NCBI GenBank assembly: GCA_027493525.1
Contig: JAOSKN010000003.1
Location: forward strand, 496,001 to 560,000
Length of the DNA: 64,000 nucleotides
Origin: Planctomycetota bacterium
GTDB lineage: Bacteria > Planctomycetota > SZUA-567 > H5-PLA8
Reading direction: 5' to 3'
Positions 18,625 to 28,412 of this stretch are shown here, one piece after another. The stretch's first letter is position 1. Each line of letters starts with the position of its first letter. The translations under genes were made by a program, and so were the position numbers. The notes beneath the pieces are model-generated. The model saw only the letters and a program-made list of their open reading frames with translations, was not told the origin of the DNA and searched no databases.

Positions 18625-20925
18625 TTATTCAGACACGTCGAGGGGGCTCTTCTGCGCGGGACCGCCCGCCTCGACCCGGTTACCGTCCAGCTTCGTGTCG
18701 CTACAGTTGCGGACGACGATGCCGTGATTGAGTTCCGCGCCGGAGTAGGCGATGCGCTCTTTCGCCGGATCGTGGGCCGTTCGATTCGCGCCGGTGACGA
18801 AATTGCCTTCGAGGACCAGGCCCGCGACATCCGCCACGTGAATACCGCAATAAGTCGCGCCTTCGACGCGATTGCCGCGCAGCGTCACGCGGGCGTTGAC
18901 GCGCTCGGTGCGGCCTTCGGCAGAGGCGGTTCCCGCGTCGAGGTCGATGGGCATGTAGCCCTGGTAGGTTTTCAATTCAATCAGCCGGTTGTTTTCGACG
19001 AGCAGGTCGGTGGCGAAGGCGCCGTGGCTGCCCCCGATCATGGGCCCGAGCCGCATGCGGCCGGAACGTTCGAGCACGTTGCCGCGGATGACCCCGTTCG
19101 CGCCGGAGACGATGATGCCGCGGCCCCAGTTGGAGTAGATGTAGGTGTCCTCGATCTGGAAGCCCTGCCCGCGTTTCTCCTCGGGATAGGCCAGCATGTC
19201 GTTCTCCTGCGCCTCGACGCCCTCCTTGAGGGTGAGCTTGTAGAACAAGGACGGCTGCCAGGCATGGAGTTTCTTGGCCGCCTCGCGTTCCTTGAGCCCT
19301 TCCTCCTCGCACTTATCGATGGCGAGAACCTCGCGCCGGCCCCGGTCGTGAAGCCCGGAGCGCGCATGGAAGGAGACCGACATGCCGGGCGCGACGCCGA
19401 GCCGGGTCGAGCCGGTGCGCTGCGCGACGACCAGCTCGGTGGGCGAGAGCACCTTGACCACGTGCGGGTTGAGCATATTCATGGCGATGGCGTCGTCCAT
19501 GATCGTTTCGAGGGTGCAGCCGAGGATCTTCGGACCGGGGCCGAAAGGCTTGAAGTGCAGCCCGTCCGAGACGTTGCAGACCAGCCGGCGGGTGTTGGGC
19601 CGCCGCACGGCGCGGAAACGGTCGTACACGTTCACGTCCTTGGCGTGCATGTCGCGGAGAACCATCTGCCCGGCGGCATGCACGGTCACTCGTTCGAAGC
19701 GCATCCCGCCGCAATCTTCGAGGGCGAAGCCGTTGCCGGTGAAGCGCGGGCAGAAGACGATGGAGTCGCCCACGGCGACGCCCGAGGGTTCAGGGTAATC
19801 GTAGCGCAGGCGCAGGGCCGTCTCGTAGACGCCGGGCTCGACCTCCTTGATGGGCTGATGGTTGGAGTGCCCCGCGACCCAGTTGGGCTTGATGACGCGC
19901 CCGCGAGCCTCTTCGCCGTAGAAGACCTGCGCGCGCAGGAAGCCGGGGTTGGGGACCTTGAACGCGGCAGTGCTCGATTCGAACCCCGGATCGAGGCGGA
20001 AGCGGACCTTGCCGACGACCCGCGCGGCGGGCTTGGGTGCTTCCGCTTCTCCTTCTTCCGCTCCTTCGGCTTCGCCTTCCATTTCTTCCTGCGCCGGCGC
20101 GGCGGCGGCGGGCGGTTCGGGGAACTCCAGCGCGAGGATCTCCCCCTGGACGTAGGGCAGCGGGTCGTAATCGACGGTCAGGTCGCGGATCGTGACGTTG
20201 CGGCAGCGGTCCAGCGCGATGGCGGTGAATTTATGGGAGTCGAACCAGAAGGTGGCTCCCTGCGCCTCGAGGACGAAATCCTGGACGTCCTGAATCCAGA
20301 TCACCGCGCCCTTCCTGCCCTTGGCCTGCTCGGGATTGTTCGGATCGAAGGAGAACCGGTAGTGGCCGGGAGGCACCTTGAACGTGCCGCCTTTCTTTGC
20401 GGCTTCGAGCAGTTCCTTGCGCAGCTTCTCGCCGGCCTCGCGCTGCGCCTGCTTGTCGGCTTCGGTGAAGGCTTGCAGTTCGGGCGGAAGGGCGCTGTGC
20501 TTCTTGTCGAAGGGCATGAAGGAGAGGTGCCGCCGCGTGTTCTTGACGACGAGCATGCCGAGTTCCTTGCGGACGGCGCCGCTCGAGTTCGGCCCGGCGC
20601 GCAGTTCGAGTTCGAGCGTGTAGAAGCCGTCGGCGAACGCCTCGCCGATGGGCGTCTCCGTCTTGAGGCTCAGGCGCGCGTTTTCGATCGCGGGCTTGCC
20701 GGTCAGCGGCAGCTCCAGCGTCTTGGCGCCATCCTGCACGGGCTTGAAGCGGACCACGCCGGCGCTCAGCTCGGCCGGCATGCCAAGCAGCGAGAAGTCC
20801 CAGGCGATGACGCCGCCCGACTCCCGGTACGCGAAGACTTCCAGCGCCGGCCCCTCCGACGCATGGGCTGCATCGAGGCCGAGGGGCAACAAGCAGAGGA
20901 TAAATGCGGCGGCTGCCTTTGACAT
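18625..20925 (-). CDS. Exported right-handed parallel beta-helix protein, paralog 1
   Basis: Signal MSKAAAAFILCLLPLGLDAAHASEG; repeated beta-helix rungs ('RCRNVTIRDLTVDYDPLPYVQGEI', 'NVLERSGRMRLGPMIGG', 'GIVVRNCSDTKLDGNRV'). Confidence 0.85.
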   Translation of the reverse strand: MSKAAAAFILCLLPLGLDAAHASEGPALEVFAYRESGGVIAWDFSLLGMPAELSAGVVRFKPVQDGAKTLELPLTGKPAIENARLSLKTETPIGEAFADGFYTLELELRAGPNSSGAVRKELGMLVVKNTRRHLSFMPFDKKHSALPPELQAFTEADKQAQREAGEKLRKELLEAAKKGGTFKVPPGHYRFSFDPNNPEQAKGRKGAVIWIQDVQDFVLEAQGATFWFDSHKFTAIALDRCRNVTIRDLTVDYDPLPYVQGEILALEFPEPPAAAAPAQEEMEGEAEGAEEGEAEAPKPAARVVGKVRFRLDPGFESSTAAFKVPNPGFLRAQVFYGEEARGRVIKPNWVAGHSNHQPIKEVEPGVYETALRLRYDYPEPSGVAVGDSIVFCPRFTGNGFALEDCGGMRFERVTVHAAGQMVLRDMHAKDVNVYDRFRAVRRPNTRRLVCNVSDGLHFKPFGPGPKILGCTLETIMDDAIAMNMLNPHVVKVLSPTELVVAQRTGSTRLGVAPGMSVSFHARSGLHDRGRREVLAIDKCEEEGLKEREAAKKLHAWQPSLFYKLTLKEGVEAQENDMLAYPEEKRGQGFQIEDTYIYSNWGRGIIVSGANGVIRGNVLERSGRMRLGPMIGGSHGAFATDLLVENNRLIELKTYQGYMPIDLDAGTASAEGRTERVNARVTLRGNRVEGATYCGIHVADVAGLVLEGNFVTGANRTAHDPAKERIAYSGAELNHGIVVRNCSDTKLDGNRVEAGGPAQKSPLDVSE

Positions 20926-21136
20926 GCGGGAAACTCCAAGCGCGGGTCCGCGCCTCGCATGAGTCCGCCGCGAATACGCTTCGCGCGGTACGAGGCCGTC
21001 CCATTGCTAACACCGGATGCGCCGAGCGCGAAATGGACTTTTCTAAGCTTTACCTGGACGGAACCAGGCGGTCTTACATAAGGTTTTTTGCCCAGGCCCT
21101 GCGCAATTTTCCCTCCTCGCCGGGTGTACGGACCGG

Positions 21137-21522
21137 GGACATGGGTAACGGGTGTTCGGAGACATGGGTAACACCTGCGACCAACGGATAGGGTGCAACC
21201 TTTCCAGGAGGTTGCGCCTATGCCTTGGCAGGAGGTTACCCCGGTGTCGCTGCGTCATGAATTCGTCGAGTGGGCTCAACGGGCGAACGTGAACATGCGT
21301 GAACTCTGCGACCGCTTCGGGATCGCGCCCAAGACCGGTTACAAGTGGCTGCACCGCTTTTGGGAGCAGGGCTTGACCGGATTGCACGACCGCTCCAGAC
21401 GCCTGCGCCGGACGCCTGACAAGACGCCCGAACGTGTCGAGGCGCTGGTCTTGAGCGTCCGCGACGAGCTTCGCGGCGCCGGGCAGGATCGCGCGTTCGG
21501 CAGCCGTCGCGCCGAGGCACTA
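21137..21522 (+). mobile_element. IS481-family insertion sequence remnant (left end plus transposase N-terminus)
   Basis: 'FVEWAQRANVNMRELCDRFGIAPKTGYKWLHRFWEQGLTGLHDRSRRLRRTPDKTPERVEALVLSVRDE' HTH; upstream repeated GACATGGGTAAC; truncated at the stop codon of the neighbouring gene. Confidence 0.8.
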
Positions 21523-23649
21523 CTTGCCGCTGACGGTATTGTCCTTCTCGACCACGCCCATGCTCTCGTGAACGGCGATGGGCAGGTTCAGGTCCAGGCC
21601 GCCTTCGGGAACCTCGTACTTGAGCCTGTTCACGTTTTTCAGCGTGTTTCCGGAGATCGCGATATTCTCGCAGCGCCTGACCGCGATGCCGCTGTAGGCG
21701 CAGCTCTCGATGAGGTTGTCGCGAATCGTGACGTTCGAGGCGCGCAACACCCGGATTGGGGGCGCGTTCTCCGGTTCCGCTTCGGTCCAGCAGTTATCGA
21801 GAAACCGGTTCTTCTCGACCACGATATCCCTGGGCATGCTGCCGATGCCCCAGCCTGACTGGGGGCCGATGTCCAGTCGGCGCGTCGACTCGAAGGTGTT
21901 TCCTCGCAGGCTGCCCTGGATTCCGCTGAGGGTGATCGCGCGCGCCCAGCCCGAGATGAAGAAGTTGTCTTCGATCTTGAAATCGCGGCAGGCGGGGCAC
22001 TCTTCCCAAATGAGCATGGCGAGGGGTGCGAGCTTGAGCGGGCGATCGAGCTTGAACAGGTGGAACTTCGTGGGCGACCAGGCGAAGCGCTTGCGCGCCG
22101 CCTCGGCCTCGGCCAGTCCTTCCTCCTGGTAGGATTCGCAGGATTCGAGCTTCGCGCGGCCGAGGAATTCCAGGGTCTTGTCGTCGTAGGCGGCGACGGT
22201 CGCGCCGGCTTTGACCAGCATCGGCACGGAGCCGCTGCGCTGCGCCGCGACATATTCCGTCTCGGATAGCGCTTTCACGACGCGCGGATTCCAGGTCTGG
22301 ATCGGGAGGGCGTCGTCCATGGCGCCTTCGAACACCGAATTCGTGACCGAAAAGCCCTCGCCCATGTGCTTGACCATGAGCCCGTCGGCGTTGGTGGCGA
22401 CCAGACGCCGCGTATTCGGCCTGCGCCGCAGCTCCAGGCCCGCGTAACGGCTCCCCTTTCCGCCCACCGCCCCGGAATAGGAATCCACCAAGCCGCCCAG
22501 GCCGGCGGCATAGAGCGTGACCTTTTCGAGCCGCAGGCCGTCGCAGTAGTGCATGCTGAACGGGTGCCCGCCATACCGCGGACAGAGCGCGATCGCGTCG
22601 CCGACTTCCAATCCGGAGCGCTTGGGCGGCCAGTAGCGCACCACCAGGTTGGTCTCGTAGAGGCCGTCTCCCAGCGACTCGACGGGGCTGTCGTTCGTAT
22701 GCGCGGCGGTCCAGTCCGCCTTCATGACGCGGCCCTTCGCGCTGTCGTCGTAAAAGGCATGGATGCGCAGGAGCCCCTTGTTCTTCAAGAACGGCCGCAG
22801 CGCTTCCTCGAAACCCGGCTCGCAGGCAAAGCGAATACGTTTCGCCTCCTCGTCGATCGAGACCACGCGGCCCTGCGCGAAGGGCAGGGGGTCGTAGTCG
22901 ATGGTCAGGTTCGTAATGCTCACGTTTCGGCACTTCGACAGCCGGAAGCAGTTGGCGTGCAGCGAAGTCATCCAGAGCGTCGCGCCCTGTCCGTCGAGCG
23001 TGAAGTCCTGGACGGCGTTCCAGGAAAAAAAGGCCCTGCCGCGCGTATCCTGGTCGGGATGGCTGAGCCGATAGTGGCCCGGGGGAATCTTGAACTCCTT
23101 TGCGCCGGCCTCGCGCGCGGCTTCGATCTCCGCGACCAGTTTCGAGCCGGCTTCGAGCTGGGCCTGTTTTTCTTCGGCCGACCAAGCCAGGATCTCCGGC
23201 GGATAGGCGCCGCAGCGTTTTTCATGCGGGATGAAGTTGAGAAACCGGCGCCCGTGCTTGACCGCCAGCACGCCCAGGTCCCGCCGCAAGGCGCCTTCCG
23301 GCAGCAGCGGGGAATGCAGTTCGAGTTCGAAGGTGTAATAGGCTTCCACGAAGCGCGCGTCGATCGGCGTCCGCGTCTTGAAGCTCAGGCGGTCCTTGTC
23401 GTGAACGGCCGTCCCCGGGAGCGGCAGTTCGACCGTCTTGAGTCCGTCCACGACCGGTTTGAATCGCGCCGTGGCCTCAAGCCCCTCTGCGGCGGCGGGG
23501 GGCAGGCCCTGGATCGTGAGGTCCCAGTCGATCGCGCCGCCGGATTCCCGGTACGCGAAGACCTCGAGCGTCGGGGCCTCCGAGGCAAGGGCCGAATCGA
23601 GGCCGATGGGTAACAACCATAGGATGAAAACGGCGGCGGCCTTCGACAT
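21520..23649 (-). CDS. Exported right-handed parallel beta-helix protein, paralog 2
   Basis: Signal MSKAAAVFILWLLPIGLDSALASEA and collinear similarity to 18625-20925. Confidence 0.85.
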   Translation of the reverse strand: MSKAAAVFILWLLPIGLDSALASEAPTLEVFAYRESGGAIDWDLTIQGLPPAAAEGLEATARFKPVVDGLKTVELPLPGTAVHDKDRLSFKTRTPIDARFVEAYYTFELELHSPLLPEGALRRDLGVLAVKHGRRFLNFIPHEKRCGAYPPEILAWSAEEKQAQLEAGSKLVAEIEAAREAGAKEFKIPPGHYRLSHPDQDTRGRAFFSWNAVQDFTLDGQGATLWMTSLHANCFRLSKCRNVSITNLTIDYDPLPFAQGRVVSIDEEAKRIRFACEPGFEEALRPFLKNKGLLRIHAFYDDSAKGRVMKADWTAAHTNDSPVESLGDGLYETNLVVRYWPPKRSGLEVGDAIALCPRYGGHPFSMHYCDGLRLEKVTLYAAGLGGLVDSYSGAVGGKGSRYAGLELRRRPNTRRLVATNADGLMVKHMGEGFSVTNSVFEGAMDDALPIQTWNPRVVKALSETEYVAAQRSGSVPMLVKAGATVAAYDDKTLEFLGRAKLESCESYQEEGLAEAEAARKRFAWSPTKFHLFKLDRPLKLAPLAMLIWEECPACRDFKIEDNFFISGWARAITLSGIQGSLRGNTFESTRRLDIGPQSGWGIGSMPRDIVVEKNRFLDNCWTEAEPENAPPIRVLRASNVTIRDNLIESCAYSGIAVRRCENIAISGNTLKNVNRLKYEVPEGGLDLNLPIAVHESMGVVEKDNTVSGK

Positions 23650-23839
23650 GCTGGATGCCCCGGGCTTGTCCGCGCCTTGCATGGAGAGCGCCGAGATCAC
23701 GCCCCACGCGGCGCGCGGTCGTTCCTGTGGTAACACCGGAAGGAGCGCCGCGCGGGATGGATTTTTCTAAGGTTTGCCTGGACGGAATGAGTGGCACGGG
23801 CGCCCGTGAAGCCTGGACGTCCGGTGTGCGTAACCCCGC

Positions 23840-25852
23840 TCAGCCCCGCGCCTCAAGCGCCTTCTTGACCGTGGCGACGATCTTCTCGGCGCTGGGCAGG
23901 ATCGCGCGCTCGAGTTCCGGCGCGGAGGGGATGGGGACGTCGGCGGCCGCCACGCGGAGGATCGGCGCGTCGAGGTAGCCGAAGGCCAGTTCCTGCACGC
24001 TGGCGGCGATCTCCGCGCCCCAGCCGCCGGTGAGATGGCTTTCCTCGACGGTGACGAGGGCCTGCGTGCGCGCGGCCGATTCGGCCACGGTCTTGCGGTC
24101 CAGCGGGTTGAGGCAGCGCAGGTCGACGACTTCCGCCTCGATCCCTTCCTTGGCGAGCTGTTCGGCGGCCTGGAGCGCGAGGGTGACCATGTAGCTGTTG
24201 GCGCAGAGGGTGATGTCGCGGCCGGGGCGGACGATGTTGGCCTTGCCCAGCGGGATCTTCTCGCTCTGCTTGGGCACCGGGCCCTTGGCGATGTAGAGCG
24301 CCTTGTGCTCGACGAAGACGACGGGGTTCTCTTCCTCGAGGCAGGTCGCCAGCAGGCCCTTGGCGTCGCGGGGGCTCCAGGGCGTGACGACGCGGATGCC
24401 GGGGAGGTGGGTCAGGAGCGCGTCGAGGCACTGGCTATGGGTCGCGCCGTAGCCGCGGTAGCCGCCCATCGGGGTGCGGATCACCATCGGCACCTTGATC
24501 TGCCCGTCGTAGATGTAATGGAATTTGGCGGCGTGGTTCAGGAGCTGGTCGAAGGCCAGCATGATGAAGTCCATGAACATGATCTCGCCGATGGGGCGCA
24601 GCCCGCCCATCGCCGAGCCGACGCAAAGTCCCACGATGCCTTCTTCGCTGACGGGGGTATTGACCAGACGTTCCCGGCCGTAGTGCTCGAGCATTCCGCG
24701 AGTGACCTTGAAGCAGCCGCCGTACTCGCAGATGTCCTCGCCGAAGCAGAAGTAGCGCTCGTCCTTGTCCATGGCCTCGCGGATGGCTTCCTGGAGCGCT
24801 TCCCAGTAGGCCTTCTCTTCGAACTCGCCTTCCTTCAAGGGGCGCTGGCTGGGATCCTCGGCATCGGGGACTTCTGGCGAGGCGTAGACCTTCGTGGCGG
24901 CCGTTTCAGGCCGCGCGGGCTTGAGCGTCTGGCAGCGCTGGAAGGCCGCGTCGATCTCCGCGTCCACCTTCCGCTCGACCGCGGCCAGTTCCTTCTCGGT
25001 GGCGCGATTGCCGTCGAGGAGGCGCTTGCGGTAGAGCGCGAGCGGGTCGCGGGCGGCCCAGCGGGATTCCTCGTCCTTGTCGCGGTAGAGATTCTGGTCG
25101 CTGCGGCTGTGCCCGCGCGCGCGCCAGGTGACGGCCTCCAGGAGCACCGGGGCGTGCTCGTTGTGGAGCATCTGGATCCCGGCGCGGACCTGTTCGACGA
25201 CCTCTTCGAGGTCGTTGCCGTCCATGCGCTGGTACAGGATGCCGTAGGCCTCGCCGCGATGCGCGATGGAGGGGCCGGAGGTGACGTCTTTCACCGGCGT
25301 GGACATGCCCCAGCCGTTGTTCTCGCAGATGAAGATGACGGGGAGTTTCCAGATCGCGGCCATGTTCAGGGCTTCGTGGAAGGCGCCCTGGTTGGCCGCG
25401 CCGTCGCCGAAGAAGCTGATGACGACGTTTTCCCGGTTCTGGCGCTTGAGGGAGAGCGCGAGCCCCGCGGCCACGGGGATGCCGCCGCCGGTGATCCCGT
25501 TGGAGCCCATGAAGCCGATCTTGGGCCCGGCCATGTGCTGCGTGCCGCCCTTGCCGGCGCTGTAGCCTTCCTCGCGCCCGTAGAGTTCGGCCATCAGCCT
25601 GAAGACATCGCCGCCCTTGGCGAGGAAATGCCCGTGCCCGCGGTGGGTGCTGACGACGAGGTCGGTTTCGCGCAGGCTGGCGCAAGCGCCGACGGCGACG
25701 GCTTCCTGGCCCACCGAACTGTGAAACGTGCCGGGCAGCCTGCCGGCTTTCGATTCGCCTTCCATGCGGGTCTCGAAGGCGCGGATCGTGTACATGCGCT
25801 CGAAGAGGCGCAGGGGCGGGGGCAAGGGGGGCAGAATGACGGTGCGGCCCAT
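23840..25852 (-). CDS. 2-oxoacid/acetoin dehydrogenase E1 component, alpha-beta fusion
   Basis: N-half TPP-binding 'FFGDGAANQGAFHEALNMAAIWKLPVIFICENN'; C-half 'FGEDICEYGGCFKVTRGM...NTPVSEEGIVGLCVGSAMGGLRPIGEI'. Confidence 0.95.
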   Translation of the reverse strand: MGRTVILPPLPPPLRLFERMYTIRAFETRMEGESKAGRLPGTFHSSVGQEAVAVGACASLRETDLVVSTHRGHGHFLAKGGDVFRLMAELYGREEGYSAGKGGTQHMAGPKIGFMGSNGITGGGIPVAAGLALSLKRQNRENVVISFFGDGAANQGAFHEALNMAAIWKLPVIFICENNGWGMSTPVKDVTSGPSIAHRGEAYGILYQRMDGNDLEEVVEQVRAGIQMLHNEHAPVLLEAVTWRARGHSRSDQNLYRDKDEESRWAARDPLALYRKRLLDGNRATEKELAAVERKVDAEIDAAFQRCQTLKPARPETAATKVYASPEVPDAEDPSQRPLKEGEFEEKAYWEALQEAIREAMDKDERYFCFGEDICEYGGCFKVTRGMLEHYGRERLVNTPVSEEGIVGLCVGSAMGGLRPIGEIMFMDFIMLAFDQLLNHAAKFHYIYDGQIKVPMVIRTPMGGYRGYGATHSQCLDALLTHLPGIRVVTPWSPRDAKGLLATCLEEENPVVFVEHKALYIAKGPVPKQSEKIPLGKANIVRPGRDITLCANSYMVTLALQAAEQLAKEGIEAEVVDLRCLNPLDRKTVAESAARTQALVTVEESHLTGGWGAEIAASVQELAFGYLDAPILRVAAADVPIPSAPELERAILPSAEKIVATVKKALEARG

Positions 25853-25979
25853 GGTCGAAGGGCTATCCTCCAGGCTGCGGCGCGGCTAGAACGCGGATGT
25901 CCCGAAAGGTTCAATCGCGCGCAGGCACTCTAGGTCACGCCTTCCGGCGCGTCAACGGAGCCCGGCCCCCGGTTGACCC

Positions 25980-26726
25980 ATGCTGCTGCCCTATGCCGAC
26001 GAAGCGCCCCGCGAAGGCCCTCCGCCCGCCGTCACCTGGGCGCTGATCGCGGCGAACCTCGCCGTGTTTCTCCTGTGGGGCGGGCGCCCGGACTACGAGG
26101 AGTTCGTCCAGCGCTGGGGCTTCGTGCCGGCGCGGGCGAGTCTTGGCACGGCGCTGGCCTCGCTCTTCCTACACGCCAACCTGCTCCACCTCGCCGGTAA
26201 CTTGTGGTTCCTGCATATCTTCGGGGACAACGTGGAGGCGCGGCTGGGGCCCGTCCGATTCCTGAGCGGTTACCTCCTGGCCGGCCTGTGCGGCGCCTTC
26301 AGCCATTACGCCGTGTTTTCCACCTCGTCGATACCCAGCATCGGCGCGTCCGGCGCGATCTTCGGCGTGATGGGGATGTATATGTTCCTCTTCCCGCGCA
26401 ACCGGGTGAAATTCTTCTATTTCTTCTTCATCCTGATGGGCACGTTCCATCTCTCCGCGGCTTGGGCGATCGGTTACTTTTTCCTTTCCGAACTGCTGCT
26501 GAGCTACTTCAGTCTGGCCCTGTGGCTCGAGAGCGGCATCGGGCACCTGGCCCACGCGGGAGGGTTCGCGTCGGGGTTCGTCCTGGCCGCCGTGCTGCTC
26601 AGGCTGGGCTTGATTCGCGACGACCGCCGGCACCTCTGGGCGGTGCTTTCGGGGACGGCCCCGCCGCCTCGGGCGGACGCCGGCCCGCCGGAAGCATCCG
26701 CGCATTCCACCCGGCGGATTGAATGA
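25980..26726 (+). CDS. Rhomboid family intramembrane serine protease
   Basis: 'NLLHLAGNLWFLHIFGDNVE' and catalytic 'SIGASGAIFGVMGMYMFLFP', 'GHLAHAGGFASGF'. Confidence 0.95.
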   Translation: MLLPYADEAPREGPPPAVTWALIAANLAVFLLWGGRPDYEEFVQRWGFVPARASLGTALASLFLHANLLHLAGNLWFLHIFGDNVEARLGPVRFLSGYLLAGLCGAFSHYAVFSTSSIPSIGASGAIFGVMGMYMFLFPRNRVKFFYFFFILMGTFHLSAAWAIGYFFLSELLLSYFSLALWLESGIGHLAHAGGFASGFVLAAVLLRLGLIRDDRRHLWAVLSGTAPPPRADAGPPEASAHSTRRIE

Positions 26727-26880
26727 ACTCGGCCGCGGGCCGTCAATGGGTTGAGCGGCGTCGCCGGGAAGTCCGGAACCCCCGCGTGCTCCCGCAATCC
26801 GGCCCGGCGGCGCCGCTCATTCGCAGTCGTATGCGCGGGTCGCCGTGCTATACTCGCCGCGGAACGGGAGACCCCCCCGC

Positions 26881-28071
26881 ATGCCCAAGTGCGTGCTCGC
26901 CTTCTCCGGCAGCCTCGACACCCTGGTGATGATCCCCTGGTTGAAAGAGCACCGTGACCTAGACGTCGTGACGCTCTCGGTCAACCTCGGCGGCGAAACG
27001 GACCTGGAAGAACTGGGCGAACAGGCGCTCCTGGCCGGCGCGGTCTCGGCCCGGATCGAGGACGTTCGGGACGCTTTTTTCCGCGATTTCATCTCCCCCT
27101 CGCTGCGCGCGCTGGCGCACTACGAGAGTTACCTGCTCGCGGCCGCGCTGGCGCGCCCGCTGATCGCGCGGGAACTGGTCCGCGTGGCGCTGGAGGAAGG
27201 CGCGAGTTGCGTGGCCCACGGCAGCACGCTGAAGGGCAACGACCAAGTGCGCTTCGAGTCGGCCATCTCGACGCTGGCGCCCAAGCTCAACGTGATCATG
27301 CCGCACCGGGAATGGAACCTGCGCACCCGCGACCAGCGGGTCAAGGCGGCGCGGCTCAAGCGCCTGCGTCTGCCGGCGGGACGGCAATCGGATTACAAGT
27401 ACGACTTCAACCTGTGGGGGCAGTCGATCAAGTGCGAGGCCTTCGCCGATCCGTCCAAGGCCATCCCGGAAGACGCCTACACGATGACCCAGAACGCCGT
27501 CTCCGCGCCGAACGAGCCGGAGCAGGTCCAGATCGAGTTCCTCGAAGGCGTGCCGGTGGGCCTCGACGGCCGGCGCATGGCGCCCGTGCAGATGCTCGAA
27601 GACCTGAATCGGGCCGCCGGGCGGCACGGCATCGGCCGCGCGGACCTGATCGAGGACCGCCTGGTGGGGTTCAAGTCCCACGAGGTCTACGAGGCCCCGG
27701 CGGCGACGGTGTTCTACATCGCCAAGCGCGCGCTGGAGTCCCTGACCCTCTCCCGCGAGACGCTGCAGGTCCGCGAGGGCCTGGCCGTCGCCTACGGCCG
27801 CTGCGTCTACAACGGGCAATGGTTCAGCGACCTGCGCGAGGCGCTGGACGGCTTCTACAACCGCATCAACCAGAACGTGACCGGAAAGGTGACGTTGCGC
27901 CTGTACAAGGGCAACGCCACCGTGGTGGCCCGCGAGAGCGAATTCAGCCTGTACTCGGCCGAGACCGCGCTTTCGGAGTCCGTGGAGGATTCGCCGGCGG
28001 AATCGAAGGGTTTCAGCAAGCTCTTCACGCTGCCGCTGACCGCGGAGGCCCGCCGCAAGAAGGGCGGTTGA
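26881..28071 (+). CDS. Argininosuccinate synthase-like protein with altered nucleotide-binding motifs
   Basis: ArgG-like throughout ('KGNDQVRFE', 'NAVSAPNEPEQVQIEFLEGVPV', 'GIGRADLIEDRLVGFKSHEVYEAPAATV') but SGSLDTL replaces SGGLDTS. Confidence 0.9.
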   Translation: MPKCVLAFSGSLDTLVMIPWLKEHRDLDVVTLSVNLGGETDLEELGEQALLAGAVSARIEDVRDAFFRDFISPSLRALAHYESYLLAAALARPLIARELVRVALEEGASCVAHGSTLKGNDQVRFESAISTLAPKLNVIMPHREWNLRTRDQRVKAARLKRLRLPAGRQSDYKYDFNLWGQSIKCEAFADPSKAIPEDAYTMTQNAVSAPNEPEQVQIEFLEGVPVGLDGRRMAPVQMLEDLNRAAGRHGIGRADLIEDRLVGFKSHEVYEAPAATVFYIAKRALESLTLSRETLQVREGLAVAYGRCVYNGQWFSDLREALDGFYNRINQNVTGKVTLRLYKGNATVVARESEFSLYSAETALSESVEDSPAESKGFSKLFTLPLTAEARRKKGG

Positions 28072-28412
28072 TGCCGGGTATGGCTTGCGGCTTTCGATTT
28101 AAGCTTTGAATCGGCGCGCAGGGTTGGCTTGCTGCCCTGAAGGCGAGGTCTTTCGGCGCGCGCTGGCCTTGGGGCGAACGGGAACTAAAACGGGCCCCGC
28201 CACTCGCGTGACGCGGCCCGGTTCGTTTCCGCGGACGTAGAAGGCGAGCTTTTGAGCATCTTCAGGAATATCGTAGCGCCATCTGCTGGCCCTGGAGGGC
28301 GTCCTCTTCGTTGGACTCGTCCGCCGTATGCGCCTGATACGTCTGGTCTCGTCCGCCTCGATGCCGCCCTCCATGCCGGCGCATCTGGCACTACACTATT
28401 CCTGAAAATGCT

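Noticed and set aside
21193-21858. 221-aa ORF as an intact regulator or transposase
   Set aside because: Only the first ~110 codons are IS481-like; the remainder is antisense to the beta-helix gene.
28080-28412. Possible small gene in the gap after the ArgG-like gene (e.g. 28099-28374 minus)
   Set aside because: No domain, composition or RBS support.
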